This document shows positions 1-7,413 of a DNA stretch of 17,953 bases, piece after piece. Each line of letters begins with the position of its first letter. Within the stretch, counting starts at the first letter, position 1. This stretch comes from an uncultured Coriobacteriaceae bacterium (GTDB lineage Bacteria; Actinomycetota; Coriobacteriia; Coriobacteriales; Atopobiaceae). Made by a program: the position numbers and the translations under genes. The stretch is taken from NCBI GenBank assembly GCA_900551595.1, contig URWR01000016.1:1-17953 (forward strand), written 5' to 3'. The notes under the pieces were generated by a model. It searched no databases, had not been told where the DNA came from, and was given only the letters and a program-made list of their open reading frames with translations.

Positions 1-599
1 TGCCATTTGTGACCGAATATATTTGGGATATTCTCCCTGCCAGCGGCCTTGATGATCATTCGGCAGAGTTCCTGATGCTTGCTGCTTGGCCGGAGCCAGC
101 TCAGTATGCTTCGTTCATTAATGATGCGGCAGAGCATAAGTTTGAGCTTGCCCGAAGGGTTGTTTCCTGCGTGCGTTCAACACGTGCGAGATATCGTCTC
201 TCTCCTCGTGCAGACCTGAGTGTTGCTGTGCGTTGCTCGGCTGATGATGCCTGCGCCTTGATGGAGCAGGCGGGATTCGTGTGCTCTGTGGGTCATCTGA
301 ATAGCTTTGAGGCGGGCGAAAACGTTGCTCGTCCTGAAGGCTCCATTACTGTTGTGGACGGCGTGCTGGAAACCTATGTTGCACTCGGTGGTCTGGTTGA
401 TCTGGCTCAAGAGCGTGCTCGTCTTGAGAAAGAGCTTGCGCGTGCAGAAAAGGATCTTTCTGGCGTCGAGCGCACACTTTCTAATGAAGGCTTCCTTGCC
501 AAAGCCGCTCCTGAAGTTGTTGAGAAGAAGCGTGTTCGGGCAGCTGAGTTGCATGATGTCATTGAGCAGCTGCGTGTACAGGTAAACGATCTCGCCTAA
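1..599 (+). CDS. valS: Valyl-tRNA synthetase, C-terminal part (5' end outside window)
   Basis: This is the 3' end of the gene for the enzyme that charges tRNA-Val with valine in the cytoplasm. The open frame enters at base 3 with PFVTEYIWDIL, the conserved PFVTE-IW block of the anticodon-binding domain of class Ia ValS, so the true start is upstream of the window. About the last 65 residues, from the LGGLVDLAQERARLEKEL segment on, are charged and heptad-like, matching the C-terminal coiled-coil arm that ValS uses to hold tRNA. The protein ends at TAA 597-599, which overlaps the stop codon of the convergent bioY gene. About 199 residues are visible. The family assignment is secure from the motif plus the coiled-coil tail. 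Confidence 0.93.
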   Translation, partial: PFVTEYIWDILPASGLDDHSAEFLMLAAWPEPAQYASFINDAAEHKFELARRVVSCVRSTRARYRLSPRADLSVAVRCSADDACALMEQAGFVCSVGHLNSFEAGENVARPEGSITVVDGVLETYVALGGLVDLAQERARLEKELARAEKDLSGVERTLSNEGFLAKAAPEVVEKKRVRAAELHDVIEQLRVQVNDLA

Positions 600-1132
600 G
601 TGCTTTTGAGTGCTGTGAGCGCGCGTCGAACAGCTTGTCCGACGCGCACGCCAATAACCAGCTTGATGGTATCGGGAATAACAAAAGGTAGCACGGCTAT
701 CCCGAGTGCTTCTGTGAGTGATATCTGCATCATGAACATGAGCTGAGCTGTTCCCAAAAGATAGGTAATAACAAGCATGGTGCCAGCTGCGAAATAGTCG
801 CGGCTGGCACTTGTTGTTTGAGTGTGTGAGCCCCTTATCAGCTGCGCGGCTGCTGTGCCAACAAAAAAGCCCCAGAGATAGCCACCAGTTGGTCCTGCTA
901 TTTGAGCAATACCAGCGCCAAAATGAGAAAAGAGAGGTAGCCCTGCAGCTCCGAGCACAAGATACAAGCCCACTGAGAGCATTGCCTCACCTGGAGAAGC
1001 AACAATAACAAGTGCAGAGAGAGCCAATGTCTGAAGGGTCAAAGGGACAGGGCCAAGTGGTAGTGTTACCCATGCGCTTACGCTGAGAAGAGCTATGAGC
1101 ATGCCACAGCGCGTAATTGTCTGTGCTTTCAT
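596..1132 (-). CDS. bioY: BioY, biotin transporter substrate-binding membrane subunit
   Basis: This is a 178-residue integral membrane protein of the BioY family, the S component that captures biotin for ECF-type transporters or works alone. About six hydrophobic segments span the protein. The GLPLF block (64-68) followed by GPTGGYLWGF (80-89) is the BioY signature. The frame stays open to 1360, but the ATG at 1132 is chosen because AAAGGAG (1139-1145, minus strand) sits 6 bases upstream and the protein then begins MKAQTITRCGML, directly before the first membrane helix. The upstream extension is hydrophilic and is the antisense of the neighbouring cyclo-ligase gene. No bioM/bioN genes lie beside it, so the energising module must be elsewhere if it is used. 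Its stop overlaps the valS stop by 3 bases. Confidence 0.92.
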   Translation of the reverse strand: MKAQTITRCGMLIALLSVSAWVTLPLGPVPLTLQTLALSALVIVASPGEAMLSVGLYLVLGAAGLPLFSHFGAGIAQIAGPTGGYLWGFFVGTAAAQLIRGSHTQTTSASRDYFAAGTMLVITYLLGTAQLMFMMQISLTEALGIAVLPFVIPDTIKLVIGVRVGQAVRRALTALKST

Positions 1133-1138
1133 GCCTGA

Positions 1139-1145
1139 CTCCTTT
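1139..1145 (-). promoter_or_regulatory. Ribosome binding site that fixes the bioY start
   Basis: On the minus strand the bases read AAAGGAG, ending 6 bases before the ATG at 1132. It supports the 178-residue BioY and excludes the longer open frame. The site lies in the 35-base gap between the bioY and cyclo-ligase start codons, so each gene's promoter must lie within or at the edge of the other gene. Confidence 0.75.
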
Positions 1146-1167
1146 GGATGTGCGAAAGGTAGAATTG

Positions 1168-1776
1168 ATGGTCGCTCAGAAATCCACGGTAACAAAAAAT
1201 GAGATGAGACGCGTTTGGCGAAAAAAACGTGATTCGTTAGATGTGTCATTGCGCCGCGCAGCAGATGAGGCCATCTTTTCATGCCTGCACGCAAGTGAGC
1301 TATGGCGAAGCGCAACACAGGTATTGAGCTATCTCTCTGTTGGAGCTGAGGTTGATACAAGAATGCTCATCGAGGCAGCCCTGTTGGAAGGCAAGACGGT
1401 TGCGTTGCCACGCTGCGTTGGTCCTCGGCGCATGAGATGGCATACCATACAAAGCCTTGATGGTCTTGAACAGTCAAAATGGGGAATTGAGGAGCCACCC
1501 GATAGGGAAGAGACTTTGTTTGACCTTAATCAGGTAGATCAAGCACTCATTGTGGTTCCCGGGTTGGTATTTGATAAGCATGGCATGCGCTTGGGATATG
1601 GTGGGGGCTATTACGACACATTTCTCACGCAGGTTACGGGCAGTCCTACTGTTGGCCTTGCTCGTTCTTGTCAACTTGTAGAGGATCTCTCGGTCTTTCA
1701 TTGTGTGGAAGAGCATGATCTTCCGGTGGAATATGTGGTGTGTGAGCATGAGATACTGCATAGCGAATGTGCCTGA
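1168..1776 (+). CDS. 5-formyltetrahydrofolate cyclo-ligase
   Basis: This 202-residue cytosolic enzyme converts 5-formyl-THF to 5,10-methenyl-THF using ATP, returning a dead-end folate to the one-carbon pool. The family hallmark GMRLGYGGGYYD is at residues 139-150, preceded by VVPGLVFD (129-136), and the basic N-terminal segment RRVWRKKRDSL matches the usual R-x5-R-x2-L start of the family (YgfA/MTHFS). The start at ATG 1168 is chosen because GAAAGGT (1154-1160) lies 7 bases upstream. An in-frame TTG at 1117 would overlap bioY and adds non-family sequence. Length fits the family (about 180-200). The gene stands 97 bases before the fchA-folD-folE-folC operon and fits its folate theme. Confidence 0.93.
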   Translation: MVAQKSTVTKNEMRRVWRKKRDSLDVSLRRAADEAIFSCLHASELWRSATQVLSYLSVGAEVDTRMLIEAALLEGKTVALPRCVGPRRMRWHTIQSLDGLEQSKWGIEEPPDREETLFDLNQVDQALIVVPGLVFDKHGMRLGYGGGYYDTFLTQVTGSPTVGLARSCQLVEDLSVFHCVEEHDLPVEYVVCEHEILHSECA

Positions 1777-1873
1777 CGAGCATCAGAAATGTCATTTTTA
1801 TTATGTGAAGGTATATTTCATTCATTAAGCTTGGACAGTATTGCTAAAGCACTGCCGTTGAAGGGGTTAGCTT

Positions 1874-2506
1874 ATGTCACATGAGCTTGCGAATAAGAGT
1901 TGTTCGCAATTTGTATATGCGGTTGCGGAAAAAGCGCCTACACCTGGTGGAGGCGCGGTAGCTGCTTACGTTGGCGCACTGAGTGCAGCTCTGGGTGCAA
2001 TGACTGGCCAATATACGCTCGGGAAGCGTAAATACGCTGAATATGAGGAAGATGTTCAGAGGGCAGTCAACCATCTCAATGAGCTTTCCGAGGAGCTTGT
2101 TACCCTTATGGATGCCGATGCACAGGCTTTTGAGCCCCTTTCTCGCGCATATGCTCTTCCCGCCAGCGATCCAACAAAACCTGCCGTTCTTGAAGAAGCT
2201 ACGCGTGGTGCTCTTGAGGTTCCGCGTAAAGTGGTTGGATGTATCTGCAAAATAGTGCCGTTTCTTGAGGAGCTTTCTATAAAAGGCACCAAGATGCTCC
2301 AGTCGGATGTGGGATGTGCAGCTTCTTTGGCAGCAGCTGCCTTAGAGTGTGCGGCACTCAATGTTTTTGTTAATTCAGGCTCGTTGGCAGATCGCGAATT
2401 TGCTGCAGCTGTAGAAGAAGATATTGATGCCCAACTATCAGAATTTGGCACTCGGGCTCATAGCGTGTATGTTCATGTGAATGACAGACTTCGTGAGAGG
2501 GACTAG
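1874..2506 (+). CDS. fchA: FchA/FtcD-C family cyclodeaminase or methenyl-THF cyclohydrolase
   Basis: This 210-residue protein is of the formimidoyl-THF cyclodeaminase family. Members either deaminate 5-formimino-THF or, as FchA of Methylobacterium, hydrolyse 5,10-methenyl-THF to 10-formyl-THF. The N-terminal PTPGGGAVAA (22-31) followed by a small-residue-rich helix is the family signature, and a helical, Ala-rich body follows. The start ATG has AAGGGG about 7 bases upstream. The stop is 2 bases before the next ATG (folD-like gene), implying co-translation. No histidine-degradation genes are nearby. Because the adjacent FolD-like protein lacks cyclohydrolase residues, the cyclohydrolase role is the better inference here. 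The 97-base region upstream (1777-1873) is A+T-rich and should hold the operon promoter, but I could not identify clear -35/-10 boxes. Confidence 0.88.
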   Translation: MSHELANKSCSQFVYAVAEKAPTPGGGAVAAYVGALSAALGAMTGQYTLGKRKYAEYEEDVQRAVNHLNELSEELVTLMDADAQAFEPLSRAYALPASDPTKPAVLEEATRGALEVPRKVVGCICKIVPFLEELSIKGTKMLQSDVGCAASLAAAALECAALNVFVNSGSLADREFAAAVEEDIDAQLSEFGTRAHSVYVHVNDRLRERD

Positions 2507-2508
2507 GT

Positions 2509-3369
2509 ATGGCAACACTGCTCCGCGGTGCTCCTGTGGCAACCGCGCTTTGTGAGCGTTTAGCCGGGCGCATAGAAGCACTTGAGCAAGCGGGTATAAC
2601 TCCGGGTCTTGCTATTGTGCGTGTGGGCGAGCGACCAGATGATATTGCATATGAGCGAGCGGCTTCACGTCGCGCTGAGCGCCTTGGTATCGTGGTGCAT
2701 CGCACCGTACTTGATGAAAATTGTTCTCAAGATGATCTTGAGCAAGCGATTGATGTGGTAAATGCAGACGCGTCGGTTCATGGTTGTTTGTTGCTGCGTC
2801 CATTGCCTGCTCATCTTGATGAGCGCTCGGCATGTGAGCGTCTCTCAAGTTCGAAAGATATCGATGGCATTACGCCCGGATCGCTTGCTGGCGTTTTTTG
2901 CGGATTTGATACAGGATTTCCGCCTTGTACTGCAGCTGCAGTAATGGAATTGCTTGACTTCTACCATATCGAGCTCTCCGGAAAACGAGTTGCAGTAGTT
3001 GGTCGATCGCTTGTTGTAGGTCGTCCTCTTGCGCTCTTGCTGCTCGGTCGTAATGCAACAGTTACTTTGTGTCATTCCCGAACCAATAATCTTGCCGAAG
3101 TTCTTCGTCAGGCTGATATTGTTGTTGCCGCAGTTGGTAGGGCAGGCTTGATAGATGCCACGTGTGTACAACCTGGCCAAACCATCATTGATGTGGGAAC
3201 AAATTGGGATGAAAATCTTGGAAGCCTCGTAGGTGACGTTGCCCACGATCAGGTAGATCCTCTTGTGGCGGCGGTTTCACCTGTTCCAGGAGGAGTTGGA
3301 TCAATAACGACGGCCGTCCTTGCCTCACATGTTGTAGAAGCAGCTGAAAGAATGGTGGACTCGCAGTGA
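2509..3369 (+). CDS. folD: FolD-like methylene-THF dehydrogenase, cyclohydrolase residues missing
   Basis: This 286-residue protein is of the FolD family, which oxidises 5,10-methylene-THF with NAD(P)+ and in its usual form also hydrolyses methenyl-THF. The nucleotide-binding block [16 protein letters not shown] (163-178) and the C-terminal [12 protein letters not shown] (260-271) are intact, as is KDIDG (116-120). The active-site Tyr is kept (Tyr48), but the catalytic Lys four residues later in ordinary FolD is Ala52 (YERAASRR instead of Y-x3-K-RK), and the Gln of the QLPLP motif is Leu96 (LLLRPLP, 94-100). In ordinary FolD those residues carry out the cyclohydrolase step. Dehydrogenase activity is therefore likely and cyclohydrolase activity doubtful. 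Its stop overlaps the folE GTG start (GTGA). Confidence 0.9.
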   Translation: MATLLRGAPVATALCERLAGRIEALEQAGITPGLAIVRVGERPDDIAYERAASRRAERLGIVVHRTVLDENCSQDDLEQAIDVVNADASVHGCLLLRPLPAHLDERSACERLSSSKDIDGITPGSLAGVFCGFDTGFPPCTAAAVMELLDFYHIELSGKRVAVVGRSLVVGRPLALLLLGRNATVTLCHSRTNNLAEVLRQADIVVAAVGRAGLIDATCVQPGQTIIDVGTNWDENLGSLVGDVAHDQVDPLVAAVSPVPGGVGSITTAVLASHVVEAAERMVDSQ

Positions 3370-3986
3370 CAAATACAGATGCCAACACCGGAGATGAGCA
3401 GGAGTTTTCCCCAATAGATCTTCCGCGTGCACGCGCTGCTGTGCGGGAGCTTCTGTGTGCTATGGGTGAGAATCCCGATCGCCCTGGTTTAGTGGAAACC
3501 CCTGATCGAGTGGCTCGTGCTGCTGCAGAAATTCTCTCTGGTCAATGGGAAGATCCCGGCGCCCATTTGCTCAAGCAATTTCGAGAAGAGGGAAATGAGG
3601 AATTGGTTATTGTAAAAGACATTCCCTTTTCCTCCCTCTGTGAGCATCATTTGCTGCCCTTTGTGGGCAAAGCGCATGTTGCCTATATCCCTCGAGATGG
3701 TCGGATTACAGGGCTCTCAAAGATTGCTCGGTGTGTAGAAGGCTATGCCCATCGTTTGCAGCTACAAGAGCGCCTTACTTCTCAAATTGCCGATGCGCTG
3801 GTGAGATCGCTTAATCCACTTGGCGTACTGGTGGTGCTTGAGGCAGAACATACCTGCATGACAATGCGTGGTGTTCGGAGCGCAGGAGCTTTAACTGTTA
3901 CCTCTGCTGTGCGTGGCGGTCTGCGTCGAGATGCGCGTTCGCGTCAGGAAGCTTTGCGCTTGATTGGTCTCGGAGGACGTGCATGA
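3366..3986 (+). CDS. folE: GTP cyclohydrolase I
   Basis: This 206-residue enzyme converts GTP to 7,8-dihydroneopterin triphosphate, the first step of folate synthesis. The sequence shows [15 protein letters not shown] (37-50 region), [11 protein letters not shown] (89-99), [10 protein letters not shown] (116-125), [12 protein letters not shown] (134-145) and [10 protein letters not shown] (161-170). The expected zinc ligands Cys92, His95 and Cys164 are all present, so the protein should be active. The GTG start overlaps the folD stop as GTGA, and only a weak purine stretch lies upstream, which suggests translational coupling. Its own stop overlaps the folC ATG as ATGA. Other early pathway genes (folB, folK, folP) are not in this cluster. 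Confidence 0.96.
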   Translation: MTNTDANTGDEQEFSPIDLPRARAAVRELLCAMGENPDRPGLVETPDRVARAAAEILSGQWEDPGAHLLKQFREEGNEELVIVKDIPFSSLCEHHLLPFVGKAHVAYIPRDGRITGLSKIARCVEGYAHRLQLQERLTSQIADALVRSLNPLGVLVVLEAEHTCMTMRGVRSAGALTVTSAVRGGLRRDARSRQEALRLIGLGGRA

Positions 3987-5407
3987 GTAAAAGCACTCTG
4001 TCTTGGTGTTCGCCGTTTGAAGTTCCGGCGATGAGTTATGAAGAGGCACTTGCAACTCTCAAAGGCGTTGGACGTTTTGGAATAAGTCCTCTGCTTGAAA
4101 CCGTCGAGGACATGCTTGCAGAGCTTGCTCATCCCGACCGAGCGTTTCGCAGCGTGCAAGTGGTTGGTACCAATGGGAAAACATCAACTTCTCGCTATAC
4201 GGCAGCAATCTTAGCAGGCGAGGGTTTTCGGGTGGCTTTGTATACGTCACCAGAGCTTGTTTCGTATACCGAGCGTATGGAAATAGATGGCAAACCCATC
4301 TCTGAGGAGTTGTTTGCTCGAGGCATTGCTCTTGCAATGGAAGCGGGCAAACGTGTGAATAGTCGCCGCAGAGACACTGGCGGGCGTTCCAACGGTAAAA
4401 CAGAGTTTGATCTCCTCACCGTAGGAGCGGTCTGCATATTTGCCGATGCTCAGGTGGATGTTGCAGTGCTTGAATGCGGCATGGGAGGCCGTTGGGATGC
4501 AACCTCTGCTGTGGAATCAATTGAGGCGGTTGCGGTAACTGGTGTCGGCCTTGACCACATACGTATTCTTGGCGATACGCTTGAAGAGATTGCTTCAGAA
4601 AAAGCAGCGGTTATCAAACCTGGACGCGCCTGTGTGCTGGGAGCGGGCACTTCTACACCCACCTCTGTTGAGGATGTCTTTCTTAATCAGTGTGCTCAGC
4701 AAGGAGTTACACCAACACTTGTTCGTCCTTATGAGACATGCGATGCGCCAGGCATCCTTGAGAAGGGTCAGGCGCGTGATACCCGTTCGTATCCTGTAGT
4801 TCGTTGGCATAATACCCATATGCCACACCGTATTGGAGATACGCTTATTGAGCGCGTAGAAACACCTTTTGCTCTTTATGAGACCGTAGGCTCTCTCAAA
4901 CCGGCATATCAAGCTGGCAATATTGCATGCGCCATCGCACTTGCCGAGGTGTTTCTTGGTCGCGCATTGAATAATGAGCAGCTTGAGCAGTCCATCGTTT
5001 TGTGTCCCACTCCTGGAAGATTTGATGTGGTGCGCGCTGAGCCGCTTGTGCTGGTTGATGCCTGCCATAACCCCCAGTCAATCCGTGCTTTTCTGTCGGC
5101 GCTTGACGCAATAGAACCCGATGTAGCTCGTCGTCCTGCTCTGCTCGTTGCTGTTTTTGCCGATAAGGACGTTGAAGGTATTTGTGAGCTACTCGCAGGA
5201 GCATTTCCTCGCGTGTATGTCACAGCTACAGCATCTGCGCGAGCCCTGCCTGCCCATCAATTGGCTCAAATATTCGAAGCACATCAGGCCACACCTCAAG
5301 CAGTTTTTGACAACGTGGGACGTGCTTTGGACTCGCTTACCGATGAACCGTTTATTGCGTGTGGGTCGATTTCCTTGGCGGGAGAGATTATCGGAGCACT
5401 GCGTTAA
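3983..5407 (+). CDS. folC: Folylpolyglutamate synthase / dihydrofolate synthase
   Basis: This 474-residue Mur-ligase-family enzyme adds glutamate to dihydropteroate and/or reduced folates, trapping folates in the cell. Motifs in order are VGTNGKTS (61-68, the ATP P-loop), GMGGRWDAT (167-174), [16 protein letters not shown] (189-204), PGRFDVV (344-350) and DACHNPQ (359-365). All are in the family order and spacing. GGAGG lies 6 bases upstream of the ATG. It is the last gene of the folate operon, since a 157-base gap with a hairpin follows. It is somewhat longer than the usual 420-440 residues, with extra sequence around 230-300. Whether it has one or both activities cannot be read from the sequence. 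Confidence 0.94.
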   Translation: MSKSTLSWCSPFEVPAMSYEEALATLKGVGRFGISPLLETVEDMLAELAHPDRAFRSVQVVGTNGKTSTSRYTAAILAGEGFRVALYTSPELVSYTERMEIDGKPISEELFARGIALAMEAGKRVNSRRRDTGGRSNGKTEFDLLTVGAVCIFADAQVDVAVLECGMGGRWDATSAVESIEAVAVTGVGLDHIRILGDTLEEIASEKAAVIKPGRACVLGAGTSTPTSVEDVFLNQCAQQGVTPTLVRPYETCDAPGILEKGQARDTRSYPVVRWHNTHMPHRIGDTLIERVETPFALYETVGSLKPAYQAGNIACAIALAEVFLGRALNNEQLEQSIVLCPTPGRFDVVRAEPLVLVDACHNPQSIRAFLSALDAIEPDVARRPALLVAVFADKDVEGICELLAGAFPRVYVTATASARALPAHQLAQIFEAHQATPQAVFDNVGRALDSLTDEPFIACGSISLAGEIIGALR

Positions 5408-5463
5408 CACGGTGTTTTTTACACTTCGGTACATGTTTTACGAAGTGGTATGCAAAACCGTGT
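5407..5463 (+). terminator. Nested inverted repeat after folC, possible terminator
   Basis: Starting on the last base of the folC stop codon, ACACGGT (5407-5413) can pair with ACCGTGT (5457-5463), and inside it CACTTCG (5422-5428) pairs with CGAAGTG (5441-5447) around a 12-base loop. The internal loop contains a T6 run on one side and AAA on the other, so extra pairing is possible. No run of T follows the outer stem, so it is not a textbook intrinsic terminator. It may end the folate transcript with help from Rho or protect its 3' end. Confidence 0.4.
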
Positions 5464-5491
5464 AACTTATTTGAAACATTTTTCAGATATG

Positions 5492-5507
5492 CATGATAGG
5501 CATCATG
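5492..5507. promoter_or_regulatory. Perfect inverted repeat upstream of the transporter operon
   Basis: CATGAT (5492-5497) and ATCATG (5502-5507) are perfect inverted arms around a 4-base spacer AGGC. The repeat lies 58 bases before the GTG of the binding-protein gene, with a TTGAAA 15 bases upstream that could be a -35 box. The geometry resembles an operator, but no known regulator site is recognised. Confidence 0.25.
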
Positions 5508-5515
5508 TGCATTGA

Positions 5516-5537
5516 CCGTCACCGTTGGGGCTGACGG
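5516..5537 (+). other. Small GC-rich stem-loop in the leader of the binding-protein gene
   Basis: CCGTCA (5516-5521) pairs with TGACGG (5532-5537) around a 10-base loop. It ends about 10 bases before the Shine-Dalgarno GGAGGAGG of the downstream gene and would leave that site free. A regulatory role is only a guess. Confidence 0.25.
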
Positions 5538-5564
5538 AATGCTTGGAATTGGAGGAGGCAACTC

Positions 5565-7157
5565 GTGAAGCATCGCGTTGTTACCACACGTCGCCAGTTT
5601 TTTGCCGCTCTTGCAGCCGCCGGAGGAGCGGCAGCACTTGCTGGTTGTTCAGGGTCCGGTTCAGGTAGCTCTCAGGCAGCTGAGGGTACCCTCACCATCG
5701 GAATTCAGGATGAGCCTGAAGGCCTTGATATTCAGCAGATTACATGGGAGAACTACGTCCACTGGCTCATTTATGAACCCCTGTTAAACTATTCCGACGA
5801 TCTCTCTCAGGTGAGCCCCGCCTTTGCAGAGTCTTTTGAGGCTTCTGAGGATGGCCTTACGTACACCATCGTGCTCCCCGAGGATGCAAAGTTCTCGAAT
5901 GGTGATGCGCTTGATGCCAATGCCTATAAGGCATCGCTCGATCGCTATCTTGAGATTTCTCCATATTCATCAGACTATGCTGATGTTGCCTCTGTTGAGG
6001 TTCCTGATAACCGCACCCTTGTTTTCCACATGTCAGTACCGGCTCCGTATTTTATTACGCCGCTCTCCAACACCTATAGCGGCATTGTAGATGTGGCTGC
6101 CATCACTGATGACGCCGAGTTCAACCGTGCTCCTGTAGCAAACGGTCCTTATGTTGTGGAGAACTGGGAGCAGGGTTCTCAAATTACCTTTGTAAAGAAT
6201 GAGAACTACAAGACTCAGAACGAGTTTGTTGAGAATAAGGGCGCATTTGCCTTTGATAAGATCGTTATTCGTTTTATTCCCGATGAATTTACCCGCGTTT
6301 CTGAGGTGGAGTCTGGCGGTGTCGATTTGATCTTCGACGTACCCACTTCGTCCTATGCAGAGCTTGAGGGTAATGAAGATGTCCAACTCTTCGACTATGA
6401 GCAAGCCGGCGTGAGCTATCTGTACATGCAGACCGAGTCTGGTCCTCTTGCTGATATTGCTGTACGTCAAGCCATAACCTATGCCATCGATCGTGATGAG
6501 ATTCAGTCAACACTTGATGGTCTGGTAACACCTACCTATGGCTATATTTCTTCTGCACAGGCCTGCTATTCAGCCGAGGAGGAGGAAAAGCTTGCTGGCG
6601 AGCTTGCCTTCGATCCCGATCGCGCACGTAAGGCACTTGCTGATGCTGGCTGGTCTGATTCCGATGGCGACGGCATTGTTGAGAAAGACGGCGAGCCCCT
6701 CTCCTTCGAGATGCTCATTCCTTCTGACCGCGCTTCTCTTAAGAATGCAGCTCCTGTCATTCAGCAGCAACTGAAGAATGTTGGCATCGATGCTCAGATT
6801 GTTGAGCAGGAGGCCGCCTACATTAAGGCTTCCATGGAGGCTAACGACTTTACGATGGGTTCTCGTAACTTCGTATGGCTCGATCCCGATATTCTCTACA
6901 GCGTCTTTACGCCTTCTTCTGGCTATCCATGGGAAGATGCTGAGATTACCGAGGCTCTTACGGTGGCACGTCAGACCGCTAACAACGAAGAGCGTATTGC
7001 AGCCTATGCAAACTTCCAGGATCTTCTGGCAACCCGCTTTAAGGCCATTTCTCTGTTTGCTGACAAGTATGCCATTGCTGCTAAGAACATCATTACGGGC
7101 GTTCACGTTACTAACGACGGCCGTCTCTTCCTTGCCGATGCAGGTGTTTCTGAATAA
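5565..7157 (+). CDS. ABC transporter substrate-binding lipoprotein, peptide type (family 5)
   Basis: This 530-residue extracytoplasmic binding protein is of the DppA/OppA family and should deliver peptides to the permeases encoded downstream. The N-terminus has a twin-arginine motif (TTRRQFF, 7-13), a hydrophobic stretch and the lipobox LAGC with Cys28 as the lipidation site, followed by a Ser/Gly-rich linker. The export route is thus probably Tat and the mature protein is anchored to the outer face of the membrane. The body follows the SBP_bac_5 pattern: EPLLNYSDDL early, LPEDAKFSNGDALDA (typical 'F.DG..L.A' block), then AVRQAITYAIDRDEI and a C-terminal lobe. The GTG start has GGAGGAGG upstream. 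It is separated from the rest of the locus by 256 bases containing a strong hairpin. Confidence 0.93.
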   Translation: MKHRVVTTRRQFFAALAAAGGAAALAGCSGSGSGSSQAAEGTLTIGIQDEPEGLDIQQITWENYVHWLIYEPLLNYSDDLSQVSPAFAESFEASEDGLTYTIVLPEDAKFSNGDALDANAYKASLDRYLEISPYSSDYADVASVEVPDNRTLVFHMSVPAPYFITPLSNTYSGIVDVAAITDDAEFNRAPVANGPYVVENWEQGSQITFVKNENYKTQNEFVENKGAFAFDKIVIRFIPDEFTRVSEVESGGVDLIFDVPTSSYAELEGNEDVQLFDYEQAGVSYLYMQTESGPLADIAVRQAITYAIDRDEIQSTLDGLVTPTYGYISSAQACYSAEEEEKLAGELAFDPDRARKALADAGWSDSDGDGIVEKDGEPLSFEMLIPSDRASLKNAAPVIQQQLKNVGIDAQIVEQEAAYIKASMEANDFTMGSRNFVWLDPDILYSVFTPSSGYPWEDAEITEALTVARQTANNEERIAAYANFQDLLATRFKAISLFADKYAIAAKNIITGVHVTNDGRLFLADAGVSE

Positions 7158-7232
7158 CGAAGAAACCTTCTAGTAGGGGATGAGGTTTCCGAGCAGTATG
7201 CCTGGCATATAACACAACGTGTTTTGACATGA

Positions 7233-7264
7233 GGCCTCCCTAAGGATTGGTCCTTAGGGAGGCC
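7233..7264 (+). terminator. Perfect 14-bp stem-loop after the binding-protein gene
   Basis: GGCCTCCCTAAGGA (7233-7246) and TCCTTAGGGAGGCC (7251-7264) form a perfect 14-bp stem with a 4-base loop TTGG, 75 bases after the binding-protein stop. No T run follows on either strand, so it is not a canonical intrinsic terminator. The position fits a 3'-protecting or partially terminating structure that would give more binding-protein mRNA than permease mRNA. The rest of the gap 7158-7413 holds a smaller repeat (TTTGCT 7328-7333 / AGCAAA 7339-7344) and presumably a promoter I could not identify. Confidence 0.6.
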
Positions 7265-7413
7265 AACTCCGGAAAAAAGAGAGCAACCAAGGTGAACGAG
7301 AACTTTCAGCCCCGGTTTGCAGATAAATTTGCTCTTGTAGCAAAATCGTCAATTACTGGCTGACACGTTACCAATAATGGTTGCGCGTTCTTACATGATG
7401 CGGGGGTACAACA

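Noticed and set aside
1117..1167. Earlier TTG start for the cyclo-ligase
   Set aside because: It would overlap the start of bioY and adds residues outside the family pattern. The ATG at 1168 has GAAAGGT at proper spacing.
1133..1360. N-terminal extension of the bioY frame to 254 residues
   Set aside because: The extension is antisense to the cyclo-ligase gene, is not BioY-like, and the ATG at 1132 has a strong ribosome site.
7224..7229. TTGACA as a -35 box before the 14-bp hairpin
   Set aside because: At 17 bases downstream the sequence is TTGGTC, inside the hairpin loop and arm, with no -10 resemblance.
7292..7363. Small 23-codon ORF (GTG start) in the gap before the deacylase gene
   Set aside because: There is no convincing ribosome site and no recognisable peptide features. 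An ORF this short is expected by chance.
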